Of a stretch of DNA of 64,000 nucleotides, positions 53,499 through 62,667 are shown in pieces. Below the pieces are notes generated by a model. That model saw only the letters and a list, made by a program, of their open reading frames with translations, did not search any database and had not been told where the DNA came from. How positions within the stretch are numbered: position 1 is the first letter of the stretch; every line of letters begins with the position of its first letter. The stretch lies in NCBI RefSeq assembly GCF_001905465.1, contig NZ_LISX01000002.1:371425-435424 (forward strand), in the 5' to 3' direction. Both the position numbers and the translations under genes were made by a program. The stretch comes from Kitasatospora sp. CB01950. Its GTDB lineage: Bacteria > Actinomycetota > Actinomycetes > Streptomycetales > Streptomycetaceae.

Positions 53499-53529
53499 AG
53501 GGGCCCCGGGAGAGTATCCCGGGGCCCCT
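53499..53529. terminator. Hairpin terminator after the sortase-substrate gene
   Basis: AGGGGCCCCGGGA (53499-53511) pairs with TCCCGGGGCCCCT (53517-53529) around a 5-base loop. The 13-bp perfect stem stands 50 bases after the stop of the gene ending at 53579, in its direction of transcription. Confidence 0.9.
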
Positions 53530-53545
53530 CGGTGGTGCTGATCCC

Positions 53546-53595
53546 GCGTCAGTACGCGCGGCGCTCACTGACCGTGCGTCAGTGCGCGCGGCGCT
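53546..53595. repeat. Duplicated 3' end of the sortase-substrate gene
   Basis: GCGTCAGTACGCGCGGCGCT (53546-53565) and GCGTCAGTGCGCGCGGCGCT (53576-53595) differ at one base. The second copy contains the stop codon of the gene at 53579; the first is a relic of the same end, 30 bases away. Confidence 0.85.
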
Positions 53596-56251
53596 TGCGG
53601 ACGGCGATCAGCAGTCCGGCGCCGGCCGTCACCAGGATCGCGCCGCCTACCAGGGCGTACGTGAGGGTGGTGTCGTCCATGCCGGTGTAGGCCAGGCCGC
53701 CCGAGGGCGCCGACGGCGTCTGGGTCGGCGTCGGCGCGGGGGTGCTCGGGGGCGGGGGGAGCAGCTTGTTGACGGCGGTGGTGCTGACGCCGTCGTCGAG
53801 GTGGTCGTCGTCGAGGACCACCGGTCCGAGGACCGGCTGTTCGGGGGTCTGGTAGCCCTTGGGCGGGGTGATTTCCTGCCAGTAGTAGGTGCCCTTGTCG
53901 GTGACGGTGCGGCAGGTGCCGTCGTCGCCGGTGGTGCACGGGTCGCCGACCTTGGTGTCCGGCTTGTCGCCGTCGGTCTGGAGCCCGTCGGTGGCGTTGG
54001 TCTCGCGCCACAGCTGGAAGACGGCTCCGGGCAGCGCCTTGCCGTCCTGGTCGTTCTTGACCAGGCGCAGTTCGCCCTGCTGCTGCATGAAGCCGAAGTC
54101 GAAGGTGTGGTCGTTCTGGCCGGGGCCGCCGGTGGTCAGGGCGCGTTCGACGTACTTTCCGCCCTTGGGGACGGTGCCGTCGGAGTCGATCGCCCGGTTG
54201 GAGCCGACGTTGTCCTTGGTCGGGACCCAGTGGTACAGCGGGCCGCCCTTGGCGTAGTCCGCCGGGTTGTCGAGGCGGATGGTGTACGCGGTCTTCGGCT
54301 TCAGCCCGCCGGTGACGTTGCTGTCGTCGAAGTAGTACTCGCCGCGCGCGGTGGTCTTCGCGGTGCCGACCTTCTTGCCGTCGCCGTCGTACAGGTTGAC
54401 CGTCGCGCCCGCCACCGGCTTCTGCTGCGGCAGTTGGAGACCGGAGCGCTCCGGGTCGTACCAGACCCGGTTCCCGATCTGCAGCGGCGCCTTGTCGCAG
54501 AGCACTTCGAGGTCGGCCATGGCCGCGCCCTTGCCGAAGCGGGAGCGGCCGTCGGAGAGTTCGTTGCCGAAGCCGGGGTCGATCCCGCCGCTGCGCAGGG
54601 TGAACATGGTGCCGGCGGTGATGATGTTGTTGGAGACGTCGTAGCCGGAGGTGGCGATCGAGTTCTCCACCTTGGACAGCGCCATGCCCGCGAACGACGC
54701 GTACAGGTGGCCGACCGGGGCGGGGCGGTTCAGGTCGAAGAAGCCCTTGCCCTTGGTGGTGATCCCGCAGCCGAGGTTGACGTCCATCACGAAGCTGTCG
54801 CCGGACTTGCAGGCCTTGTTCAGGTCGGCCGAGGCGAGCACGTAGACGAAGCCGTTCGGCAGCGGGCCCTCGGGCGGGGCGGCGGCGGCCTGGTCGGCGT
54901 ACCGGTCGCGGAACGACAGCAGCATCGAGCCGTCGGTCTCGAAGCCGATCTCGCCGAGCTCGGGCTCCGGATTGAGGCTGCAGACCTGCCCGTTCGTGGT
55001 CGGAACGGTGTCCTGCCAGGGGTACCAGAAGTAGCCGCCGCACCCGGCCGGCGTGCCGCGGTGGTCGAGCGGCTGGTTGAGGACGGCCGCGTCGAACGTC
55101 CCGGTGGCCGGGTCGAAGGGCAGCACGATCGCCCGCAGGTCGCCGATCTTCTGGGTGGACTGGCCGGAGCAGACGCCGCCGACGTAGCCGACGCCGTCCT
55201 GCATGCCGAGGCCGAACGGCCGCCAGTCGTCCGCCGACGGGCAGTCGGGCGTCGGAATGGTGTAGACGGCCTTGGGCTTCTCGACGGTGGCCACGGTGGC
55301 GTCGTAGCGGTACAGCTTGCGGTTGTTGAGGTTGACCACGTACAGGTCGCGCCCGTCCTCGGAGAGCTTCAGCCCGCCGAGGCTCTCCTTGCCGACCGGG
55401 GCGACGAAGGCGTCGTCCTGGGCGTTGCCGGCGTGCGCGGTGCTGCCGGCGTTGGGGACGGTGGTGAACAGCTTGGTGGTCTTCGTCGCCGGGTCGGTGA
55501 CGTAGATCGCGCCCGGGCCGCCGGGGCCGTACACGGTGGCGCGCTTGGCCTGGGCCGAGCTGAACAGCCGCCGGTCCTCGCGGTTCCAGGCGATGCCGAA
55601 GACGTTGCCGGTGTCACCGTTGGTGGAGACGTCGGTGACGTCCTTGTTCACGCCGCGCGACTCGTACGGGAAGGTCAGCAGGGTGCGGCCGCTCGCCGGG
55701 TCGAGGGACGCCGGCTGGCAGGCGGTGGCCAGCGGCGCGTTCTTCTGGCAGTAGTCGGACGGGTTCCACAGGCCGGTGGTGACGGTGGCCTGCTTGCCCG
55801 CCGACAGGTCGACGAACTCCTCGTTGCTGCTCAGCTTGTCCGGCGCACCGGCCAGGCCCTCGCGGGACGCGAACGCCGGGTACAGCACGCCCGGCTTCGG
55901 ATTGACCACCTCCACCCGGTACTTGCCGCTCGCGGTCGCCTTGGCGGGCGACAGCGTGACCGTGCCGTCGGCGGCCGTGACGCCGGTGCGCACCCCGCCG
56001 TCCTCGCCGGTCAGCGTGACCGTCACGCCGGCCAGGCCCGGCTCCAGCGCCGGGGTGTACGTCCCGCTCTCGTCCACGGCGCGGACCACCCGCACCGTCA
56101 CCGACCCGTCGGCGGTGGCCGGCGAGGCGGAGGGTGCGGCGACAGCGGTGGCGGCGGCGAGGGCCGCGACCACGGCGGCGGCCCGTTCGGCCACCCGCCG
56201 CCGGCCCGCGCCGGGCGCGGGCGCTCGGGTTTCCTGCTCTGTCTGGGTCAT
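53579..56251 (-). CDS. Surface protein with SdrD-like and SpaA-like domains, LAYTG sortase signal
   Basis: 890 residues from ATG 56251. Signal peptide to about residue 47 (SPATA-DG). A first Cna-B-like domain spans about 50-145. Residues about 160-590 resemble a beta-propeller/esterase-like surface module with many Cys. At about 595-690 an SdrD B-like domain (IGNRVWYDPERSG, GEYYFDD) and at about 720-815 a SpaA/collagen-binding domain (LRLVKNDQDGKALPGAVFQL) follow. A Pro/Thr wall-spanning linker leads to LAYTG (residues 853-857), a membrane helix and RKRR: a sorting signal of the LAxTG class used by class E sortases. Isopeptide bonds are likely in the Cna-type domains. No sortase gene is nearby. 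Confidence 0.9.
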   Translation of the reverse strand: MTQTEQETRAPAPGAGRRRVAERAAAVVAALAAATAVAAPSASPATADGSVTVRVVRAVDESGTYTPALEPGLAGVTVTLTGEDGGVRTGVTAADGTVTLSPAKATASGKYRVEVVNPKPGVLYPAFASREGLAGAPDKLSSNEEFVDLSAGKQATVTTGLWNPSDYCQKNAPLATACQPASLDPASGRTLLTFPYESRGVNKDVTDVSTNGDTGNVFGIAWNREDRRLFSSAQAKRATVYGPGGPGAIYVTDPATKTTKLFTTVPNAGSTAHAGNAQDDAFVAPVGKESLGGLKLSEDGRDLYVVNLNNRKLYRYDATVATVEKPKAVYTIPTPDCPSADDWRPFGLGMQDGVGYVGGVCSGQSTQKIGDLRAIVLPFDPATGTFDAAVLNQPLDHRGTPAGCGGYFWYPWQDTVPTTNGQVCSLNPEPELGEIGFETDGSMLLSFRDRYADQAAAAPPEGPLPNGFVYVLASADLNKACKSGDSFVMDVNLGCGITTKGKGFFDLNRPAPVGHLYASFAGMALSKVENSIATSGYDVSNNIITAGTMFTLRSGGIDPGFGNELSDGRSRFGKGAAMADLEVLCDKAPLQIGNRVWYDPERSGLQLPQQKPVAGATVNLYDGDGKKVGTAKTTARGEYYFDDSNVTGGLKPKTAYTIRLDNPADYAKGGPLYHWVPTKDNVGSNRAIDSDGTVPKGGKYVERALTTGGPGQNDHTFDFGFMQQQGELRLVKNDQDGKALPGAVFQLWRETNATDGLQTDGDKPDTKVGDPCTTGDDGTCRTVTDKGTYYWQEITPPKGYQTPEQPVLGPVVLDDDHLDDGVSTTAVNKLLPPPPSTPAPTPTQTPSAPSGGLAYTGMDDTTLTYALVGGAILVTAGAGLLIAVRKRRAH

Positions 56252-56919
56252 GCCCTGCTCTCGTCGTCAGGTCTCGTCGTCAGGAAGGCACGCCGAACCC
56301 CCGCAGCAAGTTCACCGATTCGGTCCCGCGCGCTCCTCGTTTGGCCGAATAGTAAGCGGAATGGAAACGTCCTGCTTACCGATTAAGCAAATTGACGTTT
56401 CGTCAGGAAGCACGATCGATCAGTTCCGTGCGCTCCCCGCGCCCCGAAAGCCCGGCCGCACGCCCCGCGCCTCGCCGCCCGACACCCCGCGGACGTGCGC
56501 TTTCCGGCCACCTCGACGGGTGGACGCTTCCCCCGCCCGGCCGTTCCGACCAGGGCGCACACCGCCCCCGCCGCGCTCCTCCCCCGATTTCCGCGCGCCC
56601 GGCGCGCGACCGAAAATCCCCGCCCGCGCATACCCGGGAAGGCGCGTGAGTACGACCGCAGATCATTACGGCCGGGTCGCTCCGCTGTCAAAGTGCACCA
56701 TTGCCGCCAAGTCGACTTTGAGACATTCCCGCTGACGCCACGCGGGAGCGGACCGCAAGCGGCAGGGCCCTGGGAGTACGGCCCCGGGTCCGGACCCGAC
56801 CCGGAGCACGTTCCCGGGTGCGGTCTCGTCCTCTGCGCGGACGGATTGACGGTCCGTCACATGGTCCGCTTGGAGAGCGCCGGGAAGAGCCCCGGCACCC
56901 TGTCCAGAGAGGACTTCCC
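56252..56919. other. 668-bp intergenic region with nested inverted repeats
   Basis: No credible gene. A relatively AT-rich patch at 56340-56410 holds GTAAGC/GCTTAC (56352-56357 and 56374-56379) and AAACGTC/GACGTTT (56365-56371 and 56394-56400), probably the control region for the surface protein. TCAAAGT/ACTTTGA lies at 56688-56694 and 56715-56721. A 13-bp direct repeat (CTCGTCGTCAGGT-like) is near 56266-56291. A TTGACG near 56845 could be a -35 for the hydrolase gene. Confidence 0.6.
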
Positions 56920-58089
56920 GTGAACGAACACGCACCGCAGCACCACCGTCCGAGCCGCCTCCGCGCTCGCCGGCGCAGGGTGGCGGCGACCGTGACCGCC
57001 GTGGCCGCCGCCGTGGTGGCCGGCGTCCTGGCGCCGTCCACCACGGCCTCCGCCGGGCCTCGGCCGGACGTCGTGCAGCAGCGCCTCGACGCGCTGGTGA
57101 AGCAGGACGGCGTGCCCGCCGCCCTCGCCACCGTCAAGGACCGCGACGGCCGGACCCGCACCTACACCGCCGGTGTCGGCGACGCGACCACCAAGGCCAA
57201 GGTCCCGGTCGACGGGCAGATACGGATCGGCAGCAACACCAAGACGTTCACCGCCGTCGTCGTCCTGCAGTTGGTCGCCGAGGGCAGGATCGGCCTGGAC
57301 GCCGACGTGGACACCTACCTGCCCGGCCTGGTGCGCGGCGACGGCATCGACGGCCGGAGCATCACGGTCCGCCAGTTGCTCCAGCAGACCAGCGGTCTGC
57401 CCGACTACATGAACCCGGCCGGCGTCCTCGGGGACTCCAAGCGGTACACCGAGCCGCGCGAACTCCTCGACGCCGCGCTGGCCAGGAAGGCCCGGTTCGC
57501 GCCCGGCGCCCGGTGGGAGTACAGCAACACCAACTACCTGCTGGCGGGCCTGATCGTCCAGAAGGTCACCGGACGCCCGGTCGGCGAGGAGATCACCAAG
57601 CGCGTCATCGAGCGGATCGGCCTGCGCCACACCTCCTTCCCCCTCCCCGGGGACATGACGATCCCCGAGGCCCACCCCAAGGGCTACCTGCTGGCCGCGG
57701 ACGGGTCGCTGCGCGACTACACGGAGCTGGACCCGTCCTGGGGCTGGGCGGCCGGCGCGATGATCTCGACCAACACCGATCTCACCCGGTTCTACGAGGC
57801 GCTGCTCGGCGGTCGGCTGCTGCCCGCCGCCCAGCTCGCCCAGATGCGCGCCACCGTCCCCGCCGACACGCTCGGCACCGGGGTCGGCTACGGCCTCGGT
57901 CTGATCAGCCGCCCGCTCTCCTGCGGCGGGGTCGCCTGGGGGCACGGCGGGGCGATCCCGGGCTACGAGACCTCCGGCGGCACCACCGACGACGGCCGCT
58001 CCGTGAGCATCTCGGTGACCGCGTTCCCGGGCAAGGACGACACCGTCCAGCACGAGGAGCAGGCCGTGGACGCGGTGCTCTGCCGCTGA
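56920..58089 (+). CDS. Secreted serine hydrolase, DD-peptidase/class C beta-lactamase family (copy 1)
   Basis: 389 residues from GTG 56920 with GAGAGGA upstream. The signal peptide ends near TTASA-GP (residue 45). Catalytic motifs: SNTK (Ser 105, Lys 108), YSN (Tyr 201) and HGG (His 342, replacing KTG). The layout is that of D-alanyl-D-alanine carboxypeptidase R61-like and esterase-type members. Two C-terminal Cys residues may bond. It is the first of two tandem paralogues; peptide cleavage, esterase activity or beta-lactam hydrolysis cannot be told apart here. Confidence 0.9.
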   Translation: MNEHAPQHHRPSRLRARRRRVAATVTAVAAAVVAGVLAPSTTASAGPRPDVVQQRLDALVKQDGVPAALATVKDRDGRTRTYTAGVGDATTKAKVPVDGQIRIGSNTKTFTAVVVLQLVAEGRIGLDADVDTYLPGLVRGDGIDGRSITVRQLLQQTSGLPDYMNPAGVLGDSKRYTEPRELLDAALARKARFAPGARWEYSNTNYLLAGLIVQKVTGRPVGEEITKRVIERIGLRHTSFPLPGDMTIPEAHPKGYLLAADGSLRDYTELDPSWGWAAGAMISTNTDLTRFYEALLGGRLLPAAQLAQMRATVPADTLGTGVGYGLGLISRPLSCGGVAWGHGGAIPGYETSGGTTDDGRSVSISVTAFPGKDDTVQHEEQAVDAVLCR

Positions 58090-58181
58090 CCGTCCCCCGG
58101 GCGGCCCGCGCCGGTCCTCGGCGCCGGCCGCCCGGTTCGCACCGCCCCACCACTCCCCCTTTCTGTCTTCCTGGAGTCCGG

Positions 58182-59342
58182 ATGAACGAGCACACCCCGC
58201 AGCGCACGGCGCACCGCCCCCGCACGCTGCGGTACGCCACCACGGCCACGGTCGCCGCCGGGCTCGCGCTGAGCGCCCTCGCCCCGACCGCGGCCTCCGC
58301 CGCACCGCGCCCGGACGTCGTGCAGCAGCGCCTCGACGCGCTGGTGAAGGAGGGGGTGCCCGCCGCCCTCGCCACCGTCAAGGACCGCGACGGCCGCAGC
58401 CGCACCTACACCGCCGGTGTCGGCGACCTGGCCACCAAGGCCAAGGTCCCGATGGACGGGCAGATCCGGGCCGGCAGCAACACCAAGACGTTCACCGCCG
58501 TCGTCGTCCTGCAACTGGTCGCCGAGGGCAGGATCGGCCTGGACGCCGACGTGGACACCTACCTGCCGGGTCTGCTGCGCGGCGACGGCATCGACGGCCG
58601 GAACATCACGGTCCGTCAGCTGCTCCAGCACACCAGCGGCCTGCCCGAGTACATGAACGCCCCCGCGATGGTCGACTTCACCACCATCCAGTACCGCTGG
58701 TTCGAGCCGCGCGAACTCCTCGACGGGGCACTGGCCCAGAAGGCGCACTTCGCGCCCGGCACCCGGTGGGAGTACAACAACACCAACTACCTGGTGGCCG
58801 GCCTGATCATCCAGAAGGTCACCGGACGCCCCTACGGCGAGGAGCTCACCAAGCGCGTCATCGACCGGCTCGGCCTGCGCCACACCTACGTCCCGGCCAC
58901 CGGGGAGACCGCCCTCCGCGAGCCCCACCCGCACGGCTACCTGTACAGCGGTCCGGACGCGCCGCTGATCGACTACACCGACATGGACTCGTCGATGGCC
59001 TGGTCCGCGGGAGCGGTCGTCTCCACCAACACCGACCTCGCCACCTTCTACAGCGCGCTCCTGGCGGGTCGTCTGCTGCCCGCCGCCCAGCTCGCCGAGA
59101 TGCGCACCACCGTCCCGGCCGAGTACCTGGGCCCCGGAGTGCGCTACGGCCTGGGAATCCAGAGCCGGCCGCTGAGCTGCGGCGGCCTCACCTGGGGCCA
59201 CGGCGGCACCACCCCGGGCTACCGCTCCCGGAACGGCGCCACCGAGGACGGCCGCACCGTCAGCATCACCCTCACCATGGTCCCGGACGAACCCGTCGCC
59301 ACCCACCTGACCGACGCGGTCGACGCGGCCCTCTGCCGCTGA
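58182..59342 (+). CDS. Secreted serine hydrolase, DD-peptidase/class C beta-lactamase family (copy 2)
   Basis: 386 residues from ATG 58182 with GGAG upstream, 92 bases after copy 1. The two share long identical stretches (for example RPDVVQQRLDALVK and GLDADVDTYLPGL). Motifs: SNTK (Ser 99, Lys 102), YNN (the Ser of YSN is Asn) and HGG. The signal peptide ends at about residue 40. Codon-level similarity suggests a recent tandem duplication. The changed YNN and divergence around residues 135-160 may alter the substrate. Confidence 0.9.
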   Translation: MNEHTPQRTAHRPRTLRYATTATVAAGLALSALAPTAASAAPRPDVVQQRLDALVKEGVPAALATVKDRDGRSRTYTAGVGDLATKAKVPMDGQIRAGSNTKTFTAVVVLQLVAEGRIGLDADVDTYLPGLLRGDGIDGRNITVRQLLQHTSGLPEYMNAPAMVDFTTIQYRWFEPRELLDGALAQKAHFAPGTRWEYNNTNYLVAGLIIQKVTGRPYGEELTKRVIDRLGLRHTYVPATGETALREPHPHGYLYSGPDAPLIDYTDMDSSMAWSAGAVVSTNTDLATFYSALLAGRLLPAAQLAEMRTTVPAEYLGPGVRYGLGIQSRPLSCGGLTWGHGGTTPGYRSRNGATEDGRTVSITLTMVPDEPVATHLTDAVDAALCR

Positions 59343-59520
59343 TCCCCCGCCACCGACCCCCCGCCACCGACCCCCCGCCGCCGTTCGGCCTTGCGCCGGG
59401 CCCGACCGGCGGGGGCGGGCCGCCCGTCCGCTCCGGGAGAGACGCCGCTCGACCCGCGTCGCGGCTCGCGTAGGCTGCTCGACCGGACGGGCACGACCTG
59501 CGACGACGGGCGGGAGCGCA

Positions 59521-60381
59521 ATGGAACTGCGGCAGATGGAGGTCGTCGTCGCGGTGGCCGAGCACGGCGGCTTCACCGCGGCGGCGCGGCAGTTGCACGT
59601 CGTGCAGTCGGCGGTGTCCGGCACCGTCCGCGCGCTGGAGAAGGAGCTCGGTGTCCGGCTCTTCGAGCGCACCACGCACCGGGTCACGCTGACCTCCGCC
59701 GGAGCCGCGTTCGTCCCCGCCGCACGGGCCGCGCTGCGGGCGGCGGAACTGGCCCGGACGGCGGCCGACGAGGCGCGCGGGGTGCTGCGCGGCGTGCTGA
59801 CCATCGGCACCATGCAGGGCGTCTGGCTCGGCCTCGACCGGGTGCTCGGCGAACTGCGCGCCGAGCACCCGGGGTTGACGATCCGACTCCACCAGGCCGC
59901 GGCCGCCGACATCCGCGCCGGCCTGCGCGACGGCACCGTGGACGCGGCGATAGTCGCCTTCGACCGCCAGCAGCAACGCGGCCTGACGGTACGGTCGTTG
60001 GCCTGCGAGGCGATGGTGCTGGCCGCCTCCCCGCAGCGCGCCTTCGACCACCCCGACCGGGTCCGCTTCGAGGACGTCGCCGCCCTCCCCTTCGTCGACT
60101 TCGCCCCCGGCTGGGCGGTCCGCGCCGCCGTCGACCGGGCCTTCCGCACCGCCGGCGTCGAACGCGACCCCGTCTTCGAGGTCAACGACATCGTCGCCGC
60201 CGCCGAACTCGTCCGCCACGACCTGGGCGTCTGCGTCCTCCCCGAATCGATCGCCGCCCGCTTCCCCGACCTCGCCCTCCGCCGCTTCCCCGTCGGCCGG
60301 CCCCGGTGGGACGTGGCCGTGGTCTGCCCGGCCGGAGACCCGACACCGGCCGTGGCGGCACTGCTGCGCCACCTCGGCTGA
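59521..60381 (+). CDS. LysR-family transcriptional regulator
   Basis: 286 residues from ATG 59521, behind GGGAG; a TAGGCT at 59471-59476 is a likely -10. The N-terminal HTH (ELRQMEVVVAVAEHGGFTAA, then VVQSAVSGTVRALEKELGVR) and the periplasmic-binding-like effector domain (LTIGTMQGVWLGLDRVLGEL, DAAIVAFDRQ) are complete. It is convergent with the MFS exporter gene, 5 bases apart. Its target may be that gene, as LysR/MFS pairs are frequent. Confidence 0.92.
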   Translation: MELRQMEVVVAVAEHGGFTAAARQLHVVQSAVSGTVRALEKELGVRLFERTTHRVTLTSAGAAFVPAARAALRAAELARTAADEARGVLRGVLTIGTMQGVWLGLDRVLGELRAEHPGLTIRLHQAAAADIRAGLRDGTVDAAIVAFDRQQQRGLTVRSLACEAMVLAASPQRAFDHPDRVRFEDVAALPFVDFAPGWAVRAAVDRAFRTAGVERDPVFEVNDIVAAAELVRHDLGVCVLPESIAARFPDLALRRFPVGRPRWDVAVVCPAGDPTPAVAALLRHLG

Positions 60382-60386
60382 GGCCC

Positions 60387-61625
60387 TCAGCCGACCACGC
60401 CCCTCCGGTCCGTCGCCCAGTGCACCAGCGGCAGCAGCGGCAGCACCCCCGCCAGCCCCGCGACCGCCCACCAGCCGCCCGCGTGGTAGGCGACCGTGCC
60501 GAACTCCGAGCCCAGTGCACCGCCGAGGAAGAACGTCGCGATGAAGACGCTGTTGAGACGGGCCCTGGCGGACGGGTCGAGCCGGTAGACGACGTGCTGG
60601 CCGAGAATCAGCGCGGTCTGGACGGCGACGTCGAGGAGGATCGCGGCGAGGGCCAGCAGCACGATGCGGTGGGCGCCGAGGCCCGCGAGCAGCGCGCTCG
60701 CGGAGGCGAGCAGCAGGGCCGCCCCCGTGAGCGGTCGGCCGAGGCCGCGGTCCGCCCAGCGTCCGGCCGCCGGGGCGACCAGCGCGCCCGCCGCGCCGAC
60801 CAGCGCGAAGATGCCGACGCCCGTCTCCGAGTACCCGAACGCCGGTCCGGTGAGCTGGAACGAGACGGTCGTCCAGAAGGCGCTGAACGACCCGAACACC
60901 GCCGCCTGGTAGAGCCCGCGCTTCCACAGCGCCGGGTGGGTGCGGACCAACCGCACGGTGGAGCGCAGCACCTGGTGGTACGGCAGGTCGGTGGTGGCCG
61001 CGTGTCGCGGCAGGGCCCGGTACAGGGCGAGGGCGAGCAGCGCCGTGAGCGCGGCCGAGCCGAGGTAGACCACCCGCCAGCCGGCCGCGTCCGCGACCAG
61101 GCTGCTCACGGCGCGGGAGAGCAGGATGCCGCTGAGCAGTCCGGCCATCACCCGGCCGACGATCCGGCCACGGCTGTGGTCGGGGGCGAGTCCGGCCGCG
61201 AACGGGACCAGGATCTGCGCGACCACCGAGGTCGCGCCGCTGACCAGCGAGGCGATCAGCAGGACGGCGAAGCTGCGGGCCGTACCCGCCACGATCATCG
61301 CGACGGTGGTGACGCCCAGCAGCAGGGCCACCAGCCGCCGCTTCTCGATCCGGTCGCCGAGCGGCACCAGGAACAGCATTCCGACCACGTACCCGACCTG
61401 AGTGGCCGTCACCAGCGCGCCCGCCGTGGCGGTGCCGATGTGGAAGACCTCGGCCAGCGTGGCGAGCAGCGGCTGCGCGTAGTACAGGTTGGCGGCCGTC
61501 ATGCCGGTGGAGACGGCGAGCAGCGCGACGAGCCGGCCGGGCACGCCGCTGTCCTGCGCGCGGTGGGGAGCCGGGGGTCCGGCCGGTGCGGTGGTGACTG
61601 GTGTGGTGGTCGGCGTGGTGGCCAT
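60387..61625 (-). CDS. MFS transporter (DHA1-like exporter)
   Basis: 412 residues from ATG 61625, with GGAGGG nine bases upstream; the longer frame to 61745 would start at a TTG without support. Twelve membrane helices. MFS signatures are VGMLFLVPLGDRIEKRRLVA between helices 2 and 3 and GRWADRGLGRPLTGAALLLA in the second half. NLYYAQPLLATLA at helix 1 is typical of arabinose/chloramphenicol-type efflux proteins (YnfM-like). Drug or sugar export is likely. Confidence 0.9.
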   Translation of the reverse strand: MATTPTTTPVTTAPAGPPAPHRAQDSGVPGRLVALLAVSTGMTAANLYYAQPLLATLAEVFHIGTATAGALVTATQVGYVVGMLFLVPLGDRIEKRRLVALLLGVTTVAMIVAGTARSFAVLLIASLVSGATSVVAQILVPFAAGLAPDHSRGRIVGRVMAGLLSGILLSRAVSSLVADAAGWRVVYLGSAALTALLALALYRALPRHAATTDLPYHQVLRSTVRLVRTHPALWKRGLYQAAVFGSFSAFWTTVSFQLTGPAFGYSETGVGIFALVGAAGALVAPAAGRWADRGLGRPLTGAALLLASASALLAGLGAHRIVLLALAAILLDVAVQTALILGQHVVYRLDPSARARLNSVFIATFFLGGALGSEFGTVAYHAGGWWAVAGLAGVLPLLPLVHWATDRRGVVG

Positions 61626-61748
61626 GGGAGTTGCCCTCCGGGTGGTCGGGTCGCGGTCGATGGCTGCGGCGATCGCAGCGTGCACGTGTGTGAGCACCGG
61701 AGGCCCGGCCCGTGCTTCCCGTCCGGTCGCGATGATCCACGACAACTG

Positions 61749-61767
61749 TCATCTCGCTGGGAGATGA
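61749..61767. promoter_or_regulatory. TCATCTC-N5-GAGATGA inverted repeat
   Basis: A perfect 7-bp inverted repeat with a 5-base spacer lies 125 bases upstream of the MFS gene start, in the region between it and the hydroxylase gene ending at 61818. It fits the T-N11-A palindrome of LysR-type sites, and also could be a weak terminator for the hydroxylase gene. The reading as operator is an inference. Confidence 0.4.
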
Positions 61768-61817
61768 GCGGGTTCGACGCACTCCGACCCGGCCGGTCGC
61801 GCCGCGCTGAGCGTCCG

Positions 61818-62651
61818 TCAGTCCGCGACCGTCTTCGGCGCCCAGCCCGGGCCGCGCAGTACGTGTCCGAGCCGGTCGGACCAGGTGCGGGCGGCGAGCA
61901 CGTCGCGGGCGATCGCGGCGAGTTCGTGGGTCTGGACGCGCAGGATGTTGTACGTGCCGATGTTCTTGGTGAGGCCGTAGCGGACGCGTTCGCCCTCGGG
62001 CTCGAAGGTGCCGAAGAGCCGGTCCCAGACGATCAGGATGCCGCCGTAGTTCTTGTCGAGGTACTGGCCCTGCGAGCCGTGGTGGGCGCGGTGGTGGCTC
62101 GGCGTGTTGAGGACGAACTCGGCGGGTGCCCACAGCTTGTCGACCAGCTCGGTGTGGATGAAGAACTGGTAGACCAGGTTGATCGCGAAGCAGGCCGTCA
62201 GCACCTCCGGGCGGACGCCGACCAGCACGACCGGGAGCAGGAACGGCAGTGCGGTGACGGCCAGGAGGAACGGCTGCCGCAGGGCGACCGAGAGGTTGTA
62301 CTGCTCGCTGCTGTGGTGCACCACGTGCACCGCCCAGAGCACCCGTATCTCGTGGTGGGCACGGTGGAACCAGTAGTACGCGAAGTCGACGGCGACCATC
62401 CCCGCGACCCAGGCCGGCCACCCGGTGAGCTCCCACGGAACCGCCGAGTGCAGCCGCAGCAGCACCACGGCCTCGACCAACGCCCATGGTGCGGCGACCA
62501 GTTGGTTGCCGACGGCGGTGGCGATGTTCAGCAGCGAGTCGCGCCGGTCGTAGGAGGGCAGCCGCCGTCGGCGCAGCACGAACAGCTCCACGAGCATGCC
62601 GAGGAGGAAAACCGGGGCGGAGAGCCAGAGCACGAGCGATGCGAGGTCCAT
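61818..62651 (-). CDS. Fatty acid hydroxylase superfamily protein, alkylglycerol monooxygenase-like (copy 2)
   Basis: 277 residues from ATG 62651. It is a clear paralogue of the protein at 23842: FHRAHH (H96, H99, H100), VHVVHHSSEQYNLSVALRQP (H109-H113), YQFFIHTE, FVLNTPSHHRAHH, and the tail RYGLTKNIGTYNILRVQTHE and RGPGW. All di-iron His groups are present. Three or four membrane helices. The text again resembles animal alkylglycerol monooxygenase. It is divergent from a FadR-type regulator across a FadR-like operator, suggesting control by acyl-CoA or another lipid signal. It lacks a lysoplasmalogenase neighbour. Confidence 0.85.
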   Translation of the reverse strand: MDLASLVLWLSAPVFLLGMLVELFVLRRRRLPSYDRRDSLLNIATAVGNQLVAAPWALVEAVVLLRLHSAVPWELTGWPAWVAGMVAVDFAYYWFHRAHHEIRVLWAVHVVHHSSEQYNLSVALRQPFLLAVTALPFLLPVVLVGVRPEVLTACFAINLVYQFFIHTELVDKLWAPAEFVLNTPSHHRAHHGSQGQYLDKNYGGILIVWDRLFGTFEPEGERVRYGLTKNIGTYNILRVQTHELAAIARDVLAARTWSDRLGHVLRGPGWAPKTVAD

Positions 62652-62667
62652 GAGCCGGGAGCATAGG

